Below are positions 44,058-54,000 of a stretch of 64,000 bases of DNA, one piece after another; position 1 is the stretch's first letter; each line of letters starts with the position of its first letter. The notes under the pieces are model-generated. The model worked only from the letters and a program-made list of their open reading frames with translations, did no database searches and was not told the DNA's origin. Origin of the DNA: Halapricum hydrolyticum (lineage in GTDB: Archaea; Halobacteriota; Halobacteria; Halobacteriales; Haloarculaceae); NCBI GenBank assembly GCA_025517565.1, contig JAOPKD010000005.1:118023-182022 (forward strand), read 5' to 3'. The position numbers were made by a program, and so were the translations under genes.

Positions 44058-44656
44058 CGAGCCAGCAGTACCACACGAACGGCGCGGATGGGGAGTCAGG
44101 CAGTATCGATTGGGAAAAAGCACAGCGTGCGACTCGGATGTTGCTGGAGGCGGTCGGTGAAAATCCCGACAGAGGCGGATTGAAAGACACGTGGGAACGT
44201 CGGGTACCAGCTACGTTCGAGACGCTCACCGAGGGCCAGCAGGACGCTGAAAAGCCCGAAATGCGCACCTTCGAAGCCGAAACGACCGATCTTGTGATCA
44301 AGACCGGGATTCCGGTGTACAGTCTCTGTGAGCACCACATACTTCCCTACCACGGTGTTGCAAACATCGCGTACCGTCCAAACAGCGATGTCGTCGGGCT
44401 CTCGAAACTGGCTCGGTACGTCCGGTGGCAATCGCGTCGGCTGACGGTACAGGAAGGGCTAACGAGAGATATCGCTGAAGGATTGGCGGACGAAGTAGAT
44501 GCAGAGGCCGTCAGGGTAGAGATTACGGCGACACACCTCTGTGAAGCGATGCGTGGCGTCGAAACGGCAACTGAAACCACGACCCAGACTACGATTGGTG
44601 AACTGACTGAAAACGAACAGCGGCGGTTCCGCTCCGCGGTAGATTCCCATGAGTAA
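44054..44656 (+). CDS. folE: GTP cyclohydrolase I (type IA, bacterial form)
   Basis: 200 residues. It opens GTP to give dihydroneopterin triphosphate, the entry to the pathway. The zinc ligands are Cys92 and His95 in LCEHHILPYHG and the later Cys in THLCEAMRG. GLSKLARYV and LTRDIAEGL are also conserved. Haloarchaea normally use the unrelated type IB enzyme (MptA) for this step, so a type IA FolE suggests acquisition with the island. Overlaps queC by eight bases. Confidence 0.92.
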   Translation: MTSQQYHTNGADGESGSIDWEKAQRATRMLLEAVGENPDRGGLKDTWERRVPATFETLTEGQQDAEKPEMRTFEAETTDLVIKTGIPVYSLCEHHILPYHGVANIAYRPNSDVVGLSKLARYVRWQSRRLTVQEGLTRDIAEGLADEVDAEAVRVEITATHLCEAMRGVETATETTTQTTIGELTENEQRRFRSAVDSHE

Positions 44657-45341
44657 CAACAAACGTGCAGTCATTCTGGTTTCCGGTGGTATGGACAGCG
44701 CAACGGCAGTCTACGAGGCAATGGATCGCGGCTACGAGCCGTACTTCCTGCATACCTCCTATGGACAAGAGACAGAGAATAAGGAGTACGAGTGTGCGAA
44801 GGCGCTGGCCGAGGAGGTCGATGCAACAGACTTCCTGCACATCGAGACGGGACACCTCTCCGCAATTGGCGCATCGAGTCTGACCGACGATGAAATGGAG
44901 GTTGAGGACGCTGATCCCGACAGTAATGATATTCCGACATCCTACGTCCCTTTCCGGAATGCAAATCTACTGTCAATGGCTGTCTCCTACGCCGAAGCGA
45001 ACGATTGTTCTGCAGTCTTCATTGGGGCTCACTCCGAGGATTTCTCAGGATACCCGGACTGTCGCCCCGTGTTCTTCGACGCCTTCCAGCAGGTCATCGA
45101 TGTCGGAACGAAACCGGATACTGAGATCGAACTCGTGGCTCCCTTCGTCGAGTGGTCAAAAACCGACATCGCCGAACGTGGGTTGGAACTCGGTGTCCCA
45201 TACGAGATAACGTGGTCGTGTTACCGGGACGAAGCACCTGCCTGTGGGACGTGCGATTCCTGTGCCTTCCGTCTGGAAGCTTTCCGTAGGGCAGGTTCTC
45301 GGGATCCGATAGAGTACGCCGAACGATCTGCTTTCAATTAA
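44649..45341 (+). CDS. queC: 7-cyano-7-deazaguanine (preQ0) synthase
   Basis: 230 residues. It uses ATP and ammonia to turn the carboxylate into a nitrile and yields preQ0. The PP-loop is SGGMDS at 12-17. The C-terminal zinc site is SCYRDEAPACGTCDSC (about 195-210). It lacks any glutamine-amidotransferase extension of the Gat-QueC type, so it stops at preQ0. Last gene of the preQ0 operon. Confidence 0.94.
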   Translation: MSNNKRAVILVSGGMDSATAVYEAMDRGYEPYFLHTSYGQETENKEYECAKALAEEVDATDFLHIETGHLSAIGASSLTDDEMEVEDADPDSNDIPTSYVPFRNANLLSMAVSYAEANDCSAVFIGAHSEDFSGYPDCRPVFFDAFQQVIDVGTKPDTEIELVAPFVEWSKTDIAERGLELGVPYEITWSCYRDEAPACGTCDSCAFRLEAFRRAGSRDPIEYAERSAFN

Positions 45342-45474
45342 TTTAGTACTGAGCGCATCCGCCAGCGAAGGGATCCGCCTGTTTAGTCATCTTAGATTTC
45401 TTCTCGAAATTCTATATTAGTCATATTATAATAATTCAGATGTGAATTGTCAGGCATATTCATTCGGACAAACA

Positions 45475-45484
45475 TTTTTATATC
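45475..45484 (+). promoter_or_regulatory. TATA box of the Dpd restriction block
   Basis: TTTTTATATC, about 26 nt before the GTG start at 45506. This promoter can drive the run of genes from 45506 to 56672, whose longest internal gap is ten bases. Confidence 0.65.
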
Positions 45485-45505
45485 CCCGCTTTGTCTCGGA
45501 GTATT

Positions 45506-46354
45506 GTGTCGGAGGATAGGAAATTAGCTCGGGCATTAGGAACCACCGAATCGCCGATTATTATACACGATTCACAGTTGGAAAAGCGGGACCAGAGAGC
45601 ACGAGCACAACTAAGGACGATTCCGTTCTTTCTGGAGTTAGGCGTCTCGCGCTTCGTGTACGACGACCTCTGGGCCCGCGAGTTTCAGTTGGTGAACCAC
45701 GGCCATTGTTCTCCCGGGGCAATAACACTATCCGATGTTTCGTTTCCGCTGACTCATATTGCCACCGAGAAACAACTGCGGTCGAAGGACGAACAAGATC
45801 AGGGACAAGAGTTCATCTCACAGGCAGACGTCACATGGGAGTTGTTCAAAGAAGGCACAGAGGCGACAGGCGGACAATACGTGTTTGTCACCGATACGCC
45901 CACACCTCATATTGAGTCCCGAATCCCCGTTCCAAGGCGTTCAGTTGCAGATCAGTTCAATGCAATCAGCTTCGAGTATGAACAGCTGATCCACGAATAC
46001 GTGAAGTCAAACGTTGAATCCCGGCTCCCTCTTTACGATACCAAGAACTTGTACTTCCACCGAGTCTCAGAACATCATGCCACCCGAGGTGCACCGGCAT
46101 CCGAACTTGTTGAGTTGTTCGATTACGAACGCGCCCCGATCGAAAGTCCCGTCTGGGAACCGTTACACTTCTTTATAGAACACGAACTCGAAGAGGTTTT
46201 GGAGGAGTACGAGGCACACGTCACGACTGCCCTTCGGTCGTGGATCGAGTGGGGCGATACTGAAAAGATCGCAAAGCGAATGATTGCGACCCTTCACCGA
46301 TGTAATTTCGACAGCGGGGAACTGACCGAGTACCAGCATTCAGACCAACGATGA
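45506..46354 (+). CDS. Unknown protein, first gene of the Dpd block
   Basis: 282 residues from the GTG at 45506. Not recognised. Mixed alpha/beta, with no membrane helix, no HKD motif and no Walker motif. Some His-rich segments are visible (LVNHGHCSPGAI near 63-74 and RVSEHHATRG near 188-197) that could bind metal. A TTG five codons upstream is an alternative start, but it lies too close to the TATA box. It is ten bases before the DpdG-like gene and clearly in its operon. It could be a diverged nuclease or DpdK substitute; I see no direct evidence. Confidence 0.55.
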   Translation: MSEDRKLARALGTTESPIIIHDSQLEKRDQRARAQLRTIPFFLELGVSRFVYDDLWAREFQLVNHGHCSPGAITLSDVSFPLTHIATEKQLRSKDEQDQGQEFISQADVTWELFKEGTEATGGQYVFVTDTPTPHIESRIPVPRRSVADQFNAISFEYEQLIHEYVKSNVESRLPLYDTKNLYFHRVSEHHATRGAPASELVELFDYERAPIESPVWEPLHFFIEHELEEVLEEYEAHVTTALRSWIEWGDTEKIAKRMIATLHRCNFDSGELTEYQHSDQR

Positions 46355-46364
46355 TCCACCACTA

Positions 46365-47240
46365 ATGACGGACGACATTTACACCTACGCAGACGGAAAA
46401 TCGACCAAAGACCTGGCCAGCTATCAAGGCGTTCGTGGAGCCGAAGTCAAGGCAATAGCTACGAACGTTCAAGGCTCGACGCCCATATCACAAGTGCACC
46501 AGGATTTCGTTCGACCGGCAGATGATTCGAATACGGACTCCGTAGATGACACGGTACAGTTCCTCCACGCCATCGACATAATCGAGAAACCGTCCGAACG
46601 CGTAGTCGAACCAATCGACGACCAACCGTTCTCGGAGTATCCATTCGAAATTCGAGTGCTTCACCATCTCAAACAGCAGCAGGACGCTCAAGATCACTTC
46701 GCCCGGATTCAGGAAGTTATGATTGAGAAAGAAAAAGACAAGGAGGTCCGCCTCTACGACAAAGGCAACTTGAAAGAAGACCTCGAACGGGAAGCAGACG
46801 ACTACCCCTTCGACTGGACCGTTCAGAAGGTCGAGATGTGGTACAACCTGATGGCACCAGTAGGCCTCATTTCGATAAAAGATAACCAGGAAATCGGAAC
46901 GAGTCCATGTCCCGCGCTGATTTACGACCTTCTCAAAGAGTTCGAGCGTGAGGAGGGCTCAAACAGCATCCGCGAAGCGCTGGACTGGATCGAAGAACAC
47001 TTTTTCGCGTGCTATGCGTCACGGGGCGGCGTTCCCCGCGTCTATCTGGGGCTTAGCGATACCATGAAGACGATGATCGAAGACGACGTGCTGGCACTAA
47101 AGACACCGAGTGACGCTACTTATCAGGTGAGGATTCCAGCGACAAAAGCTGACCAGGTGAGCCGGTTCGAACTCAGCGAACGACCAGACAAGCCGGCGTA
47201 TCGATATCCGCTTGAACATGATGAGGTGGCTACGTTATGA
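46365..47240 (+). CDS. DpdG-like protein
   Basis: 291 residues. Assigned mainly by position: size about 290 residues, directly before a 1018-residue ATPase and with a four-base overlap, as dpdG precedes dpdH in Salmonella Montevideo. The sequence is mostly helical. The region about 85-130 (FEIRVLHHLKQQQDAQDHFARIQEVM) and the C-terminal part with YDLLKEFEREEG may be winged-helix-like. No catalytic motif is seen. Without a search I cannot verify true homology. Confidence 0.5.
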   Translation: MTDDIYTYADGKSTKDLASYQGVRGAEVKAIATNVQGSTPISQVHQDFVRPADDSNTDSVDDTVQFLHAIDIIEKPSERVVEPIDDQPFSEYPFEIRVLHHLKQQQDAQDHFARIQEVMIEKEKDKEVRLYDKGNLKEDLEREADDYPFDWTVQKVEMWYNLMAPVGLISIKDNQEIGTSPCPALIYDLLKEFEREEGSNSIREALDWIEEHFFACYASRGGVPRVYLGLSDTMKTMIEDDVLALKTPSDATYQVRIPATKADQVSRFELSERPDKPAYRYPLEHDEVATL

Positions 47241-50200
47241 GTCTTCTTGCCGACCAGAGACCCTGGGACGACGAGGTCGTTCGGACATATCTTACAGCAA
47301 CTGCACAACAAAAAGATGATCCGAAGACCTTCTACAATACGCACCTTGATATCGACCGGATTTATGCAAAATTCTTACCTCGATATCAGGATGAGTTCGT
47401 AACACAGGAGCAGTTCCGAGACGAGTTAGTTGATTCACCCATCGACGCAGATATCCGAACGTTCATCGTTCGCGGAGAAACCGGGTCTGGGAAGAGCCAA
47501 CTCTGTCAGTGGTTGGACTACGAACTCGCGGGGAAAGGAGAATCGGAGGGTGCACCGGATCGAATCCCGCTACACATCAAGGCCAACCAGACGAACATAG
47601 AGCACATTATCTCAACACTTGCCGAACCACTCGGTGAGGACCCCGAGATTAGACAGGTAACAGAACTAGACGCGGAAAAGGTGGCTGATGCGATTGTCAG
47701 AAATCTGGTTGCAAATCCGGGACAGAAACTTGCGGATGCTAACATTGATCGAATAATTCAGGAAGGCAATCTGGAGTCGATGCTGGCGTCGAACATACAG
47801 GAGTATCAGAACGGTCTATATGAAGGTGATGAAACCGACTTCGATCCTAACCTCATCTCGAAGGAAGACTACCGGGATATCGCTCTTTCCCTCGGCACCG
47901 ATTCTGTATTCCACAACAAAAGGCAGGTGCTTCGACAGGCACTTCGAGACGAGATCCACCGACACTTCTCACACGTCATTGGTGTAGATGACTTCCAAGG
48001 GCAGCTCCGAGACTACGCTCAGCGCTACGTAGAGGAACTCGACAAGCGACCGGTAATCATCTGTGAGGATGTCACTACGTTCTCGGTGCTGAAAGAGCAA
48101 TTGCTCGACCAAATCATTCAGGTCGAGAGCGCGACCTATGATATCGTACTCGGCTACACCACCGGGTTCGAACAAGACGACCTGCAGGATGCACTCAGTA
48201 ACCGTGGCAACGAAGACGCGTTGACATACCTTCAGGACCGCTCTGAGGGGTACCTGAGTCTGACACAGGACGGGGTTGCCTACTTCCTGGACAACTCGCT
48301 ATCGGTGGATCTTGTTCACAAGTACATGGATGTGATCAAGCGTGAATCCGGAGCAGAGATCAACGAATCTACTGAATCGGCCTTTGACGGACTCTACCCG
48401 TTCAACCGAGCGTTCGTACAGATGGCATACGATCATCTCTTAGAGGATGGGTCTCCTCGTCGCACACCACGCGTACTATTACAGAAGGTCGTACGACGCG
48501 TGCTCCTCTCGGACGATCCGCCATACGAAGTGGTGGATAAGAACCCGAACGTGGACAACCAAGTGACCCCTATCGATCCCGGGTCGTACTCAAACCAAAT
48601 GCAAAAACTCGCCACATGGTACGGGTATCGTGACGAGGTACGCGATGATTCGTCAGAGATTCTTATCCATCGTGGCGTACTGGAAGCGTTCGAGTTCGAT
48701 ACAGACGGTGAAGGGACGGTTGACTACGAGGGGGCCAACTACGTTGCGTTTCATCCGAACGAAGCGGCGACTCGCATTCTCGGAAACGCCGATAACTCCC
48801 GGCCATCAATCCCAGCGTCAGAAGAAAGCGAGTCAGAAATCACCAAAACACCGGGGACAGAAAAGGAAACGAAAACCGAGATCGATAAGAAAGAGAAAAC
48901 TAAGACCAAAACAAAACAGGGCGGCGAGGGGGAAGATACGGATCGGCGGGAGAACCAGATCAACGACTTCTTAGAGTGGGTGGAGACCGGCGACAGTTAC
49001 CCGAGTTCGGAGGTACTCCGTTCCGGAGCAGAATCAGTATTGGGGATGTGGCACGATCCCACAAAACTCGGGAACACGAACTCTTCGAGAGATCCAGCAA
49101 CTGCTATCTACTATACACGCGGTGAGAAGGTCCCAGTGTCCATCGAAGGGCCAGACGAGCGTGATGGCCTGTCAGTAATGCTTCCGTTCGGAAAGGAGTA
49201 CATGGATCTCTACTTCGAACTGTTGGAGGTCGGAATGAATGAAGACGGGGAGCTTCCCGAGTCCGCAACAGTTGAACAGCTGCGGTCGTGGGCGACGAAT
49301 TCCGTCGTCGGCTTCCGACAGAAGATGCGTAAGGAGATCGAAGACGATAAAAACGGTATGCTTCCTCCCGGACTTACGATAGAGCACACTATCTTGCTCG
49401 GCAAATTGTTGCTCTCGAACGCTGAGTTCGGGACGACCGAATTCGACCGTGAAGCCATATTCGATCGACAGGTTCCCAGAGATCGAGAATACGAGAGTCC
49501 TATTCGAGAAGCCCTCTCAGACGAATCCAGTCTCAGATCCACACTCGGTGGACTCAAAGATCGCCGGAGGGACATCGAGGGACTCGTTGATGGATTCTTC
49601 CTGTTGAAAAAGAACCTCGTGGATCATGATCGACTCGACCCTGTTCGAAAAGATATCGCGTCGGATCCTGATAAGTACCTGCAGTTGGCACAACAGATCG
49701 ATACGGAGAAACTCGACTACCCAAGTGCGTACAATATTGGTACAAGTCGTTCTTCCAATAAGAAGACCAGCGTCGTAACATTCTTGAACTCTATTTCGGA
49801 TTACGCCATCGAACTGTCCCGTCTGAGTGACGAAGACCTCGAATCGCACTTTGAATCCGCGCTGGATCCGATTCAACAGTGGCACGACCCGAGCCATAGG
49901 GCGGACGAGATCGAATCCATGCTAGATACGCTGATTGAGTGTCTTGGTATGTTTGGCGTGACGAAACTGGAGCGCTGGGAGAACGTTCAGCAGGAATTGC
50001 ACGAGAAGAAGTCCATCGATCTTACCACATTCAACGAATCTATATCGTCGTTCGTCGAGTTGGAGGCGGAGTCGCCGCTCGAACGGGTCGAACTCCTCCA
50101 TGAGTTCCAAGCAAGCAAAGAGGACCACATAACCTGGGAAGTGTATCGAACCTTCGACGAGATTATCGAGGAGTTATCCGGGCTCGATGTCTCCGAAAGT

Positions 50201-50293
50201 AGCGACCTGCGAACGCAGATTCAGGAACTGAACGAGGTCACAGAATATGAATCCGCTCGAAGTGATGTCATCAATGCGGTGAATTCCTACTAA
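47237..50293 (+). CDS. DpdH-like ATPase
   Basis: 1018 residues. The Walker A motif is GETGSGKS at 80-87 in an otherwise STAND/AAA-like context, and RPVIICEDVTTF (near 270) is a plausible Walker B. The rest is helical. A highly charged lysine/threonine/glutamate linker at about 535-575 (TEKETKTEIDKKEKTKTKTK) divides the protein into an ATPase half and a C-terminal half. Size and place between the DpdG-like and DpdI-like genes fit DpdH, thought to act in restriction of unmodified DNA. The function is inferred from order. Confidence 0.6.
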   Translation: MSLLADQRPWDDEVVRTYLTATAQQKDDPKTFYNTHLDIDRIYAKFLPRYQDEFVTQEQFRDELVDSPIDADIRTFIVRGETGSGKSQLCQWLDYELAGKGESEGAPDRIPLHIKANQTNIEHIISTLAEPLGEDPEIRQVTELDAEKVADAIVRNLVANPGQKLADANIDRIIQEGNLESMLASNIQEYQNGLYEGDETDFDPNLISKEDYRDIALSLGTDSVFHNKRQVLRQALRDEIHRHFSHVIGVDDFQGQLRDYAQRYVEELDKRPVIICEDVTTFSVLKEQLLDQIIQVESATYDIVLGYTTGFEQDDLQDALSNRGNEDALTYLQDRSEGYLSLTQDGVAYFLDNSLSVDLVHKYMDVIKRESGAEINESTESAFDGLYPFNRAFVQMAYDHLLEDGSPRRTPRVLLQKVVRRVLLSDDPPYEVVDKNPNVDNQVTPIDPGSYSNQMQKLATWYGYRDEVRDDSSEILIHRGVLEAFEFDTDGEGTVDYEGANYVAFHPNEAATRILGNADNSRPSIPASEESESEITKTPGTEKETKTEIDKKEKTKTKTKQGGEGEDTDRRENQINDFLEWVETGDSYPSSEVLRSGAESVLGMWHDPTKLGNTNSSRDPATAIYYTRGEKVPVSIEGPDERDGLSVMLPFGKEYMDLYFELLEVGMNEDGELPESATVEQLRSWATNSVVGFRQKMRKEIEDDKNGMLPPGLTIEHTILLGKLLLSNAEFGTTEFDREAIFDRQVPRDREYESPIREALSDESSLRSTLGGLKDRRRDIEGLVDGFFLLKKNLVDHDRLDPVRKDIASDPDKYLQLAQQIDTEKLDYPSAYNIGTSRSSNKKTSVVTFLNSISDYAIELSRLSDEDLESHFESALDPIQQWHDPSHRADEIESMLDTLIECLGMFGVTKLERWENVQQELHEKKSIDLTTFNESISSFVELEAESPLERVELLHEFQASKEDHITWEVYRTFDEIIEELSGLDVSESSDLRTQIQELNEVTEYESARSDVINAVNSY

Positions 50294-50295
50294 TA

Positions 50296-51075
50296 ATGAG
50301 TAACGCTGCAACACTTTCAAAGGCAGTCGAAGCCATCGAGAAGCAAGCAGATCGTAAGGAGAGGGCCGAGAATATCGACGAAAAGGTAGCCACGGCTAAG
50401 GGAACAGTATCAAGCCTGAACAGCGACGTGAGAGAACTCGCTGAAGCGGTCGAAACCTTGCAGTTCTACCGACGATTGCTAAATGAGATGTTTGAGGGGA
50501 ATGAGACACCAAGAGTTCAAGCCGCGCTTGACGAGGCCGAAGACGCTGTTAAGTCAGATAAGGCCGACATTGTTGATGCAGTGGTCGAAAACACGGGAGG
50601 TGGCCCAGGGACACCGATTAACGAGTTGCGGAAGGACGTAACTGCTGCGACATCCTCAGTCAGCAAGGCGACAGACATCGTCAAGGAGCGGCTCCGAAGC
50701 TACAAGAATGAATGGGAGAAGCGCCTCTCTTCGGCACGGGACCTGCAAGAAATCATCGGCGGACAAAACGACGAATTCGCCAAAACGGTCAATTGGCTGG
50801 AACAGATCATCACGACAAATATGTGGGAACCGGAGCGAACCGCATCCACAGTGGTCAACAACTGGGAGAACGCTACCAGGCAGTGGGAGAACCACCAGGA
50901 GTTGCAAGGACTCGACGCGTTCCAAGAGACTCACGGCCTGAGTGATGACACTGTCGAAGCGGTCGAACGGTTAAGTTCGCGCTCCAGTCTAACTCTGGCC
51001 GATGTGGATGTCGAGGTACTCCGCGAGTTGAAAGGTATTGACCAGTTAGCGAATGCTGTCGAGTTGAGTATTTGA
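50296..51075 (+). CDS. DpdI-like helical protein
   Basis: 259 residues, nearly all helical with long coiled-coil stretches (about 5-65 and 105-150), no Cys and no catalytic motif. It follows the DpdH-like gene by two bases and overlaps the DpdJ-like helicase by four, the position of dpdI. A bridging role between ATPase and helicase is plausible. The assignment rests on size and order only. Confidence 0.5.
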   Translation: MSNAATLSKAVEAIEKQADRKERAENIDEKVATAKGTVSSLNSDVRELAEAVETLQFYRRLLNEMFEGNETPRVQAALDEAEDAVKSDKADIVDAVVENTGGGPGTPINELRKDVTAATSSVSKATDIVKERLRSYKNEWEKRLSSARDLQEIIGGQNDEFAKTVNWLEQIITTNMWEPERTASTVVNNWENATRQWENHQELQGLDAFQETHGLSDDTVEAVERLSSRSSLTLADVDVEVLRELKGIDQLANAVELSI

Positions 51076-54000
51076 GTGATGCTACGAGGGATTCAGCGAT
51101 GAACGATCCTGCTCGCCACGCTGCTTCGATGCGGGAGGCCTACCAGACCTATCTCCAGGGGCGTGGCGGCATACCTGCTCGAAGTGTTTCACAGCGGTTA
51201 CAACCGGATTCGGCTGGGGAATCGACACTCGCAGGGATGCGAGGTCCGTATTTGCAGGCGCTACCGATCGCCAACTGGAGCGATACGGACTGGGAATCGT
51301 TTGCACAGAATCAGTCACTACATCCGAACGTAATTCGGGCGTTCAAGCAAGAAGGATTCCGACGGCTCTACGACTTCCAAGAACGGAGTGTCAGTACCAT
51401 TCTCGACGGTGATGATACTGTCATCACCGCAGCAACGGGTCGAGGAAAAACTGAGGCATGGCTCATCCCGATTCTTGACCGAATCGTCACCGCCAAACGG
51501 AATGAAGATTCCGACGGTCGAACACCGACGAAGGCGCTGCTACTGTATCCGACGAAGGCCCTGGCACAAGACCAGTTCAAACGCCTCGTCCAAATCCTCT
51601 ATCGTATCAACCGGAATCTCAGACAGAAAGAGTGGGTCACGGTTGGGATTTACGACGGTGATACGCCTCGAAACAGCTACGAATCAAAAGCACAGGGGTA
51701 CCTGAACCGGACTTTCCAGCACTTCGGCTGTCCCGGTGCGAACGACGAACTGGAGAAATGCCAGAACTGTCGGCAGGGCGTGTTCGTTGAGCGAACGACT
51801 GACGACTACCGTCTTCGTCCCGACAAGCCTCGCTGTGAAACCGACGCGGACCACAAGGTCCCATTGGATTTCGTCCGTTTGACGAAGAACTCCGTGTTGG
51901 AATCCGGAGCTGATATCATCTTGACCAATCCGGACACCCTTAACTACCGTCTGCTCAACGTCAATGCTGAAACGGAGCAAGAGGCCTTCGTTTACGATCC
52001 GTCGTTCCTGGTATTTGACGAGGTACACACCTACGACGGACTGCTCGGGAGTTATACGGCCACTCTGGTCAAGCGACTCCGACGGCTCCGCGAGCAGAAC
52101 GACAGTAACCCGTTACAGGTGATTGGGAGTAGTGCGACCGTCGATAACGACGCGGAACTGTTCCGACAAATCAGCGGTGCAACCGACATCAGTAGGGTGA
52201 GCGAGGAGCCACGCACACTCACTGCTGACCCACCTGAGGAAGCGCCATCCGTTCTGTATGAAGACATTGTGTCAGCGGATTCAATCGTCAAAGCAGGCAG
52301 ACAAGAAAACCAAGCCCCTTCTCAGCTGGGAGACATCGACCTGAACATCCCGGAAGCGGAGTCACTTGACAATGAACGGGTCGAAGAGCGGGTCGCTGAC
52401 GATCTGTACGATTTCTACACTGACGAGAACCCTACCGATTCCGTGGTGAAGACGCTACAAGCACTCCATACTGACCTGTCGAACGATCCTCGTTCACCCG
52501 AGGCATTCATCCAGGATTGTGCTGATCGGTTCGATATTTCGATAGAGGCGGCAGAAACATTAGTTGATAATTTCCAGCGGATAGGGCAGTTTGCAGGATT
52601 GCTCGAAAGCCGAAACCACCTCTTTTCGTGGCCCCTTGACGGGTTTTACGCCTGCGCCGCCTGCACCGCAGTATACCGCTCGCCGCAGGAGCGTTGTGAG
52701 GCCTGTGGAGAAGACTTCGTAACCCGAGCGACGTACTGCCGCCAATGCAACGAAGAGTACCTTGTGGCGAACGCCTGCTCCCGCTGTGGGCAGCTGGAAC
52801 CCTACGTCCACACCGACGAGGGACTAATCGGAGAGGACGAACACGAATTCTGTTCGGCGTGCCTCTCGTCGAGCGGAAGTTCGATCCCGATGCATCGTGT
52901 GACGTTCCGGCCATACCACGAGTGCACCAGTTGCGGCACACACGAGGGACGGAGCGTCATCGCCTCCTGTCCAGACTGTGGCTCCCCCGGAGTCCCGACC
53001 GGCGACGATGAATACACCTGTCGAAACCCGTCCTGTGGCTACGGGTGGTCCGAGACCCCGACGTGTTCAGTATGCGCTACCTCCGATTTTGAACTCGCTA
53101 CTGTTCCCGGTTCAATCGTTTGTAGCGAATGTGGTGAACACCACGAGCAGGACGTGCTCCCGACGACGTGTGAATGCGGGACAGAGGTGAACAGTACACG
53201 ACTCTTGCCGTGGGTCTGTGCAGATGAGAGTTGTGATGCTGTTCACTTCACTCGTGATCCACCAAGACAGTGCTCCTGCGGTTCAACCGACTTTGCGAAA
53301 GGTGGGCTGGCTGAATTAGCTGTGACTCTCTCGTGTTCGGAGTGTGATGGCGAAGTCGTTCCGGGTGGAGATTGCGGATGCGACGCTCCAGACTACCAGG
53401 TCAACGAACAGCCATATCGCAAGTACCGAACATGGGACGCCAACGGGAACGTCGTATCGCCACTTGAACATCGGAATGCGATGCCGTGTTCGCATGGACT
53501 GTACTCGACGGTCGTTGGTGACGCGTTCGACGAACTACTACGGAGTCCGACGAACGTGGCGGTAACCACCTCCCAGTATCTCCTCCGGGATCTCGTTGAC
53601 GACTCTGGATTCGACGATGCCAAGCTCCTGTCTTTTTCAGACTCTCATCGGGACATGAAGGATCTCGACCGGGCATTCACCGACCCTGAGGTCGAAACCG
53701 TACTGGATCAACTTATCCTGACGTCGATATCGCTCGAACAGCAAGCGGTCGCTCCGGACGATTTGGGGCCCGAAGACCTCGAATCGCTTCGCCCAGGAGA
53801 CGAGGGGAAAGGTACCAGTAAAACGACGGACTGGGTGCCACTCGACGCTGTCACAGATACCGCGTATGAGTTACTACTCGTACTCGAATCAGAACTTGGT
53901 GGTGAGGATGTCCGAAGCGCGGCCGGAATCGACCTGGGTTCAGTGATTCTCGGGACATCATACATATCCAATCAAGAACGAGCGATAAAGGATCGACTCC

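Noticed and set aside
45506..46354. DpdK (phospholipase-D-like nuclease)
   Set aside because: No HxK motif pair is present in the translation.
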